DNA from: Segatella oris
Lineage (GTDB): Bacteria; Bacteroidota; Bacteroidia; Bacteroidales; Bacteroidaceae
Length of the DNA stretch: 64,000 bases
Direction of reading: 5' to 3'
Assembly: GCF_900637655.1 (NCBI RefSeq)
Contig: NZ_LR134384.1
Span: forward strand, 496,001 to 560,000
Under the pieces are notes generated by a model. It worked only from the letters and a program-made list of their open reading frames with translations. It did no database searches and was not told where the DNA came from. Below, one piece after another: positions 57,462-64,000 of the stretch. A program made the translations under genes and the position numbers. The first letter of the stretch is position 1, and every line of letters starts with the position of its first letter.

Positions 57462-58712
57462 TTATTCCACGTTCACCCTAAGCGGTTTATCCAATCCCTC
57501 CATGAAAGAAGATATTTCAAGTTGCCATGCTTTCTGGTTGCTAATGCCCGAACCTATCCATCCTGCACCGAAATAATAGGTAACCTTTTCATTGGGACGG
57601 ATGGTTGTTTCGCAAATAGCGTGACCGGCAATTCCCTTACCCAAGCGGGTGTTTTTCAGCAAACGTGAGCGCACTTTGCCTTTGGGAAAAAGCGCTGCAA
57701 CATAGATTTGGAAGCCATGACCAGAGGGGTTGTCGGTAGGATCGGCATATTCTACGAGGTTTCTCCCTAAATGTACCGTCTCACTTCCCTCGTCATGAAC
57801 GACAAATCCGGAGCAGAATGGCTGCGGACGACGCTGGTTCTCATACCAAACGATGACGCGATTGAAGCTTGACCCCTTATCAAGTGTAATCAAACGGTGC
57901 TCAACAAGTCCTTTCTCGTCATTCACATCCGTGGGCTGATAGACGAACTCTGCACGGAAACGCAGTGGCCCATTATCTAACACACGGTAGGAACTGAAGC
58001 AGTAGGGCATGACAATACTGTCGCCATTCATCAGTGCAGGTGCGCCACATCCCAACGTTGGCCCGACATTATAGCAATCAAGTCCGTTGCCATGGTCAAG
58101 ATGTAACGAGAAATCGCGCTTGATACTGTCAGCAGCTTCGGTTTCTCCCTGCCTGCGAAGTCGCTTTTCCTCCTGGTTGGCTGCATAGACATTGGCATAG
58201 CGATCAGCAACAACCAAATAAGGAACTGACTTCAACCATACGTCAATTCCAAAGGCTTTCTCGCCTGTGCGCTGCAAAGCCGGGCCGTAAGCACGATAGG
58301 CACAACGGTCGTTTTCCCATGTGAAATCGTCCACACGCCAGGCATAAAGCTGTCCGTCAACAGCACTCTTGAAGTTGCGGGGGACGCCCTTAGTGACAGT
58401 AAACATGGTCTTTCGCTTTGGGAAGACAGCTGCATCAACAAGCAACAAGCTGTCAGACGTGAGCTGAGAAGCCACTTGCTGGCCGAAAGCATTACGTACA
58501 ATCAACGGCGAACCATAGGCAGACTGCAACCGCTGATAAACCTTACGGACATCAATTTCGACTACTTCAGAACGCTGCTCCGATGTGGAATTGCTGACTG
58601 TAATATTGACTTTCTGCCCTCTCGAAACCATCGGGAGGAAGATTAAGGAGCAGCAGGTAAAAAGCCGTACTGCCCCTCTCACAGATTTATTTCTGAATAG
58701 TTTTCTTGCCAT
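57462..58712 (-). CDS. DUF4861 family secreted protein
   Basis: 416 aa with a basic N-terminus and signal peptide (ending VSRGQ). Recognisable DUF4861 blocks are VNITVSNSTSEQRSEVVEID, LYAWRVDDFTWENDRCAYRA, YGPALQRTG, LHLDHGNGLDCYNVGPTLGC, HRLITLDKGSSFNRV and TYYFGAGW. The family is found in polysaccharide loci and is probably a glycan-active enzyme, but I know no settled reaction. Its start overlaps the end of the DUF4955 gene by 26 nt; it is last in the operon. Confidence 0.8.
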   Translation of the reverse strand: MARKLFRNKSVRGAVRLFTCCSLIFLPMVSRGQKVNITVSNSTSEQRSEVVEIDVRKVYQRLQSAYGSPLIVRNAFGQQVASQLTSDSLLLVDAAVFPKRKTMFTVTKGVPRNFKSAVDGQLYAWRVDDFTWENDRCAYRAYGPALQRTGEKAFGIDVWLKSVPYLVVADRYANVYAANQEEKRLRRQGETEAADSIKRDFSLHLDHGNGLDCYNVGPTLGCGAPALMNGDSIVMPYCFSSYRVLDNGPLRFRAEFVYQPTDVNDEKGLVEHRLITLDKGSSFNRVIVWYENQRRPQPFCSGFVVHDEGSETVHLGRNLVEYADPTDNPSGHGFQIYVAALFPKGKVRSRLLKNTRLGKGIAGHAICETTIRPNEKVTYYFGAGWIGSGISNQKAWQLEISSFMEGLDKPLRVNVE

Positions 58713-61077
58713 TTTGAATTACAACACCTTTATAATTCCTGTCAACGCGCTGTCCTTGCAGATTATAAGGCACGCCAGACTGTTGCTTATGATTGTCTGC
58801 AAAACGCTTTGTCAAGCCTGTTGGGATAACCTTTCCTGCTGTATCTTTCAAGATAATGTCATACAGGAAAAGGCCATTGGTACTCGTCAGCACAACATCT
58901 CCGTCGGCTTTCACCGTTCCAATGCTCTCTTGCACGAGTGCACCATCTTCGGGTTCAGCAAACCCCTGCTTAATATCTAAATTGCATTCTGTTTTGAAAT
59001 AGTTCTTAGCTGTCCTGCTTGTAGGCTTGCTATGCACAACAACCGTCTGCCCTTTCTTGCAGTTTGGGATAACAATGGCAATGCCCCTTGCATTCAATCG
59101 CAGCATGCGATGCGCCTCATCATGACAGATCATGAATTTACCTGCACCCAAAGCCTTACATACTCCATTCACATAAAGGCCGAAATGAAGACCTTTCATG
59201 CCTTCCAATTCCTTACCATTGGCAGAAAGAGGGGTGGTATATGTCTTGATTTCTTCAAACTTAGGCTTCTTTGTACCACTTGCACTACCGATATTCTGTT
59301 TGTTGGAATAATAATTAAGACCAGCATTAGCAGCATCATCCCACTTGGTATCCTTCTTCAGATTGTCTTCATCCGTGGTAGACATTACTGTAAAATCCCA
59401 AGTTTTCTTTGCTTCTTTTGCCTGCGCATCGAGTTCTGTTACCCAATCGGGCAGATAGCCCAAGCGCTTTTTCAACTGAGCAGCATAGAGTGAGCGAGGA
59501 CTTACTTCCTGTCCGTTTGCCTCGTCACGTTTCGTCTGTTTGTCAGCAAAAGTCACTTTCGTACCATGCATACCTACTATGGTTGGAGGCAACGTTTTGT
59601 ACCATTTTCCTGTACCATTCTCCCACCATTTAAATGGCATTTCAGCAGGATTAATGGCCGTACAATCAAAGTTCCATAAGGTAAGATCGTCGAGATGATT
59701 GGGTAACTGCGACTTATCGCCACCCATACGCAACTGCATGAAACCACCCTTACAGCAGTCAAAGAGCGACGCGCGAGGCTGTGTAGCATGGCTTTCAAAG
59801 CAGTCGTCAGTACCCCAAGTGCAATTCCAGATAACGTTACCGATACTGTGTTTTGATATACCGCAAGCATGATACTGGCCCAAACCAGTGCGCTGATCGG
59901 CAAAGTTCTTGTCACTTGTCAAATAACCATGCGTGTTATCATAGACGTTGGCAATGAGTCCACGTGACGAACCCGCCATACGAACGGCTGAATGTCCACG
60001 GTTTCCGGTAATCTCAACATCGTAACATATCACGTTGGCACAGTCTTGGAAGGTGGCACATTCAGTGATGTTTTCAAATCTTACACGGCGCATCCATGAG
60101 TTGACAAGACGCACAAAGTTGATTGGTTTATAGGCTCCATCGTCCTGCCAAGAACCATGATGCTTGAATTTATCTTTGGCTTTACCACGGAAGGTGAGGT
60201 CTTCCACGCCCACACCCTCATGATGTTTGTATTCAATGACTTCCCACTCTTCGCCTGATTTGACAGCACGCATGATGGGTTCCTCAAAGGTAATGTCCGT
60301 TCCAGAAATGGATTTAATCTGATGATAGTCGATAACGGTGACACCACTCTGTGTGAGATTGGTCATTGTAGACTCGGGATTACGTCCTAAAAGCTCCTCT
60401 TTGATAACCTTTTCATCTTTATTTGGCTTCATTTTCAGACACACCCACTGCCCAACCTTTAGTTTTGAAGCATTGTCAACCGTAACTTTAAACGTACCTT
60501 TTGCAGCCGTTCCTTTTACCTTTGCATAGGTTTCAGGGGTACTTGTGCCGTTATTTCGAATGGAAAGCAGTGTCGGAGAACTGTACAATACCTTTTCGTT
60601 TGCAGGCAACATTGGCGCGTCCATCGTGAGAATAGTCTTATCGCGACCTGCACCTTTCAATATTACCTGTCCCATAACAAGGTTGAGACACACTGACTTC
60701 TTCTTGCCAGTTTTAGCATCATCAACGTCATCCGCAGTTGTATGAAGAATAAATTCACCCTCCGGGAAATAGATAATGGCGCGAGCATTGGCTTTCTTTC
60801 CTATTGCTGTAATAATCTTTTCCAGTGCTTCACGGTCTGACTTTCCATCGTTAGGGATAGCCCCATATTTCGTTACATCATAGGTCGTATAGCTCGAATG
60901 GTTCTCTTCAGGCAATGACAAGCCATGTTTATAGCCTGCATACGAGAAGTCTAAGAGCACATTCTTATCGGAATTAGTACCGAATTCGTTCCAAGCTGTA
61001 GTGTTTGCTTGCTGTGCATAAAGTGGCGTGGCTGCCAACAGGCAGCCCAACAACCATAGTTTTCTTGATAGTTTCAT
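58687..61077 (-). CDS. DUF4955 / pectate-lyase-like beta-helix protein
   Basis: 796 aa with a signal peptide (ATPLYAQ). YDVTKYGAIPNDGKSDREAL followed by YFPEGEFILHT is the start of a right-handed parallel beta-helix (pectate_lyase_3 type). The middle has repeated strands (GVGVEDLTFRGKAK, VRFENITECATFQDC, VICYDVEITGNRGHSAVRM) and the C-terminus is a separate domain ending in a secretion-like tail (GVVIQNGKKTIQK). Probably a lyase or hydrolase on a uronic-acid glycan. The C-terminal block PYNLQGQRVDRNYKGVVIQN resembles a sorting tail of Prevotella secreted proteins. Confidence 0.75.
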   Translation of the reverse strand: MKLSRKLWLLGCLLAATPLYAQQANTTAWNEFGTNSDKNVLLDFSYAGYKHGLSLPEENHSSYTTYDVTKYGAIPNDGKSDREALEKIITAIGKKANARAIIYFPEGEFILHTTADDVDDAKTGKKKSVCLNLVMGQVILKGAGRDKTILTMDAPMLPANEKVLYSSPTLLSIRNNGTSTPETYAKVKGTAAKGTFKVTVDNASKLKVGQWVCLKMKPNKDEKVIKEELLGRNPESTMTNLTQSGVTVIDYHQIKSISGTDITFEEPIMRAVKSGEEWEVIEYKHHEGVGVEDLTFRGKAKDKFKHHGSWQDDGAYKPINFVRLVNSWMRRVRFENITECATFQDCANVICYDVEITGNRGHSAVRMAGSSRGLIANVYDNTHGYLTSDKNFADQRTGLGQYHACGISKHSIGNVIWNCTWGTDDCFESHATQPRASLFDCCKGGFMQLRMGGDKSQLPNHLDDLTLWNFDCTAINPAEMPFKWWENGTGKWYKTLPPTIVGMHGTKVTFADKQTKRDEANGQEVSPRSLYAAQLKKRLGYLPDWVTELDAQAKEAKKTWDFTVMSTTDEDNLKKDTKWDDAANAGLNYYSNKQNIGSASGTKKPKFEEIKTYTTPLSANGKELEGMKGLHFGLYVNGVCKALGAGKFMICHDEAHRMLRLNARGIAIVIPNCKKGQTVVVHSKPTSRTAKNYFKTECNLDIKQGFAEPEDGALVQESIGTVKADGDVVLTSTNGLFLYDIILKDTAGKVIPTGLTKRFADNHKQQSGVPYNLQGQRVDRNYKGVVIQNGKKTIQK

Positions 61078-62612
61078 TTTCGGTATTTGATTAGATTGTT
61101 TAGAATAAGTTGCTTATACCATGGGTCGTCAATTTCTTTCAACAGTTCTCCAAGCCTGCAACAGAGTGCTTGATAATCAGCCTTTCGTGTCTCCGGAGCG
61201 ATGTTATGCATCTGATAAGGGTCGTTCCAATCATCAAAAAAGAGCACTTTCTTCAGCTTATTCTTGCGATCAATGTAAAAAGCTAATGTGTAACGGCTTG
61301 TCTTTATACCACGCGCAGAAGGGAAATAATCAGTGACAACACCGTCTTTCCCCTTGTTACCGTCCATATTCTGAATGTAAAGCGCAGCGTCGGGACGCTT
61401 CATAGCAGCGTGACCATTGATGAAAAGTGCCGAGTAGTCGCGACCTTGAACCGTAGCAGGAATATTCTTACTCAAGCCCGCCAGTCCGAGAACTGTAGGC
61501 ATAATGTCAGGCGAAGACAACAGAAGTGAATCAACTCTTGGTTTCAGATGCCCTGGATAACGAGCCATGAAAGGAATATTCATCGACTCTGAATAAGGTG
61601 AATTTTTAGGGTCATCGGTTCCTTGGCTACACATGGTTTCGCCATGGTCTGAAGCAAACACGACAATCGTGTTACCCTCCAGGCCTGCCTCTTTCAAGGC
61701 ATCAAGGATCTGTCCGAAGGCTCTGTCTACTCCACTGACAGATGCAAAATAGTAAGCAGCCGACTTAGATTTATCCATTGTTCGCACAGCATTGTCGCGC
61801 ACAAGCAGACTGTCGATGGGCTTATCCTTATATAATGCATAGTCTTCGGGCATGCAATCGTCTTCAGAACGATACGGACTGTGGGGCGGGTTCATGGCCA
61901 CCATCAGGAAAAATGGACGCTTTGCATCGCGCACTCCACCCTTATTGCGTATATAGTCAGCAGCAACATGAGCTTCATGTAATGGTGACCATTCATGAGG
62001 TTCATGCTTTTTGCCATTCGTATCCCAGTAATGTGGGTTCTTATGCACATCAAATGTGCCATAGGAATACCAAAAATTAAATCCATGTCGGCGCTCTGCC
62101 GGCGTGTAAGCATCCCACACTGGCAATTTGTCTTCCACGTAATGTCCGGGGTGTTCAGGGTCGTTGCGCTCCGGACGGTCGGCATGTAGCTTTCCAATAT
62201 AACCACAATCGTAGCCAGCCCGACTGAAAACATCGCCCATACAGACTGTTTCTGGACGGATATAACTAAACGGACGAGACGAGTTGCAATTTACAGGAAC
62301 ACCGCTTCGGTTAGGATACATACCCGTCATAAGACTCCCACGATGAGGACTGCTCAAAGGGAAGTTGCTCATGGCAGAGGTTAACACCACAGATTCCCGA
62401 GCGAACTCATTCAGACGAGGCGTATGGGTAGGATCGCCTTTGAACTTCACATGATTAGAGAAACCGGGCTTCTGCCATACCCCCAAGGCTGCATTTCGGA
62501 ACTGATCAGGGAACACATAGATTACATTGGGCGGCACAGTTTCACTGCCCATGGCATAGAATGCCTGCGGGCATAAGGCCAATACGCTGGCAAAAAACTT
62601 CATATTCTTCAT
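61074..62612 (-). CDS. Secreted S1-family sulfatase (serine type)
   Basis: 512 aa with a signal peptide (AFYAMG). Metal ligands are in NVIYVFPDQFRN and VFASDHGETM. The modification motif is S87-SPHRG-SLMTG: Ser, not Cys, occupies the formylglycine position, so maturation would need an anaerobic radical-SAM sulfatase-maturating enzyme. It removes sulfate esters from the target polysaccharide (iduronate/glucosamine-type sulfatases share this region). It overlaps its neighbours by 4 nt on both sides (ATGA type), showing tight translational coupling. Confidence 0.9.
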   Translation of the reverse strand: MKNMKFFASVLALCPQAFYAMGSETVPPNVIYVFPDQFRNAALGVWQKPGFSNHVKFKGDPTHTPRLNEFARESVVLTSAMSNFPLSSPHRGSLMTGMYPNRSGVPVNCNSSRPFSYIRPETVCMGDVFSRAGYDCGYIGKLHADRPERNDPEHPGHYVEDKLPVWDAYTPAERRHGFNFWYSYGTFDVHKNPHYWDTNGKKHEPHEWSPLHEAHVAADYIRNKGGVRDAKRPFFLMVAMNPPHSPYRSEDDCMPEDYALYKDKPIDSLLVRDNAVRTMDKSKSAAYYFASVSGVDRAFGQILDALKEAGLEGNTIVVFASDHGETMCSQGTDDPKNSPYSESMNIPFMARYPGHLKPRVDSLLLSSPDIMPTVLGLAGLSKNIPATVQGRDYSALFINGHAAMKRPDAALYIQNMDGNKGKDGVVTDYFPSARGIKTSRYTLAFYIDRKNKLKKVLFFDDWNDPYQMHNIAPETRKADYQALCCRLGELLKEIDDPWYKQLILNNLIKYRK

Positions 62613-63802
62613 TTTCTTCTCGTCAATGCTTCAAGGAAATAATAATCTGCATAATTTAATGGCACATCTATCTCATTGTTATGAGGAATGCTTCCTACAG
62701 AATGCATCAGCAAGAAACAACCGTTCTTGCCCAAAGCTGGACGATAAGCGGGCGTGGAAAGTGAGCGTATAATTCTGTCGGCCAATGTTGCATAGCCGTT
62801 ATCCGGAAGGTAGGTGTCCATTTCATAAAGTGCTGAAGCTACACAGGCGGCTGTAGAAGCATCACGAGGTTCGTTGGGAATATTAGGTGCATCGAAGTCC
62901 CAATAAGGCACAAGGTCATCTGGGAGATTAGGATTTTGCATCATAAAATTCAGCGACTTAACAGCTCGGTCAAGGTATTTACGGTCGTGAGTATAGCGAT
63001 AACAGGTAGTGTAACCATATACAGACCACGCCTGTCCACGTGCCCAAGCACTGTTGTCTGCATAGCCCTGGGCTGTCTGACGGTGTAACACAGCACCTGT
63101 TGTAGGGTCATAATCCACAACGTGGAAACAGCTACCATCTGGACGATACTGGTTCTCCATAGTCTTATCGGCATGTGAAACCGCGATTTTCCAATAAGTA
63201 GAGTCACCGCTCAGACGTGTTGCCTCAAAAAGCAATTCAAGGTTCATCATATTGTCAATGATAACCGGACAGCTCCAACCGCGCTTTGACTGCCAGCCTC
63301 TGTCAACGTTCCACGACTGGATGACACCTGCTTTCTGACGAAAGCGAGTGCATAGTGATTTGGCAGTTTGAATAATGACTTTCTTGTATGCCTTTGTGGG
63401 ATTGAGTCGATAATTGTTCAGATAACTGGAGCCAATCATAAAGCCCACATCATGGTGCCACTTAAGATATTGAATAGAATCCAAAGCCTCAGTGAAACGT
63501 TTTGACTGCTTCAGCCACGACTTATCGTTGGTAAGCTGGTAGAGATAAAACAGACTTCCTGCAAAAAAACCCGAACACCAATCGTCTGTTGGAATATAGA
63601 CCATGCGTCCAAGCTTATCGATGGTCTTGGGAATGCATATCTTCCCATCCCGTCCAACCTGATCAAGCATCAGTGAATACTGGCGTGTTGCAAAGGTAAT
63701 ATCCTCGTTAATCACGCTGTTCATGTCTTTGTCTCCAGCATAGCTGAGGCTTGGAACCAATAAAAAGGCTCCTGCGGCAAGTAGTAATTTTCGTATATTC
63801 AT
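62609..63802 (-). CDS. GH88 unsaturated glucuronyl hydrolase
   Basis: 397 aa, signal peptide ending LSYAG. (Alpha/alpha)6 barrel motifs include DDWCSGFFAGSLFYLYQ, WHHDVGFMIGSSY (one catalytic Asp) and CPVIIDNMMNLELLFEA (the other Asp), then WARGQAWSVYGYTTCYRYT. The enzyme hydrates the C4-C5 double bond of unsaturated uronic acids left by lyases. This makes a lyase-based pathway for a uronic-acid glycan very likely. It overlaps the sulfatase gene by 4 nt and begins 1 nt after the upstream gene ends. Confidence 0.93.
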   Translation of the reverse strand: MNIRKLLLAAGAFLLVPSLSYAGDKDMNSVINEDITFATRQYSLMLDQVGRDGKICIPKTIDKLGRMVYIPTDDWCSGFFAGSLFYLYQLTNDKSWLKQSKRFTEALDSIQYLKWHHDVGFMIGSSYLNNYRLNPTKAYKKVIIQTAKSLCTRFRQKAGVIQSWNVDRGWQSKRGWSCPVIIDNMMNLELLFEATRLSGDSTYWKIAVSHADKTMENQYRPDGSCFHVVDYDPTTGAVLHRQTAQGYADNSAWARGQAWSVYGYTTCYRYTHDRKYLDRAVKSLNFMMQNPNLPDDLVPYWDFDAPNIPNEPRDASTAACVASALYEMDTYLPDNGYATLADRIIRSLSTPAYRPALGKNGCFLLMHSVGSIPHNNEIDVPLNYADYYFLEALTRRK

Positions 63803-63803
63803 A

Positions 63804-64000
63804 TCATAGTTTGTTTAGTTCAATATCATAACTTAATCCGTCCTTACACTTTATTTCGATTGTTGTGGTCTTGTCGTTCAAGTCAATCAAACGGACATCA
63901 GCAGTCGGAGTGAAACTCCATTTGCCCAACAAAGTCACGCGAACAGGAATTTCCTGACTTGCATTCTTAATCCAAGGACGGCCATAGATACTGCGTTCAA
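63804..64000 (-). CDS. C-terminal end of an unidentified secreted protein (gene runs off the window)
   Basis: Minus-strand frame open to the right edge; the last 64 residues include RSIYGRPWIKNASQEIPVRV and a beta-rich end (LIDLNDKTTTIEIKCKDGL). The stop codon is 1 nt before the GH88 start, so it is the upstream gene of the same operon. A polysaccharide-lyase-like C-terminal beta domain is plausible, but too little is visible to name it. Confidence 0.65.
   Translation of the reverse strand, partial: ERSIYGRPWIKNASQEIPVRVTLLGKWSFTPTADVRLIDLNDKTTTIEIKCKDGLSYDIELNKL

Overview
The window looks like chromosome of a Prevotellaceae-type Bacteroidetes (Prevotella in the broad sense). Reasons: two SusC/SusD polysaccharide utilisation loci (PULs), SusE/F-like and GH97 proteins, a KilA-N protein, and above all the Bacteroidetes -7 promoter box TAnnTTTG, which can be read upstream of most transcription units. 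In several cases this box decides the true start codon. I saw no rRNA, tRNA, insertion sequence or CRISPR array.

Layout. 1-404: end of a permuted papain-like hydrolase. 469-4404: a PfkB sugar kinase divergent from an M16 peptidase, then an ECF sigma/anti-sigma pair. 4518-9320: a minus-strand topA-aroK-speA group. 9606-18840: a YkgB-like membrane protein, an esterase, a Nudix hydrolase, a cupin/HxlR cluster, a TPR protein, a pRiA4b ORF-3-type protein, a patatin and a YghO-like acyltransferase. 19077-32502: PUL 1, with a DUF6377 regulator divergent from susC, then susD, a three-domain SusE/F lipoprotein, two GH27-like paralogues and a GH97 with the SusB-type glutamates; an alpha-glucan such as dextran is the likeliest substrate. 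32883-39741: a PanE-like dehydrogenase, a TonB receptor broken by a 5-bp duplication, a uracil permease, a KilA-N protein and a second PfkB kinase.

40302-49307 (minus): PUL 2, susC-susD-heparinase II/III-GH2. 49928-56595 (plus): a Na+/H+-type membrane pyrophosphatase, an M48 peptidase, two tandem DUF1266 proteins and nicotinate phosphoribosyltransferase. 57462-64000 (minus): a tightly overlapping operon of an unknown partial gene, GH88, a sulfatase, a beta-helix DUF4955 protein and DUF4861. With heparinase II/III and GH2 nearby, this points to a sulfated, uronic-acid-containing polysaccharide, with degradation genes on both sides of a plus-strand housekeeping block.

The most unusual feature is not a gene. 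Eight intergenic spacers carry arrays of degenerate 22-bp units, each centred on TGnnnCA, contiguous and nearly always in exact 22-bp register (two helical turns). Every spacer above about 370 bp has one, and the arrays lie 6-10 kb apart across the window. Several of these spacers share further elements: a 17-bp palindrome, an inverted CGCGTATT element, a TTTCTATTTGGTC segment and, in one, an 88-bp tandem repeat (88 = 4 x 22). I do not recognise this family; a phased binding platform for a DNA-organising or regulatory protein is one possible reading.
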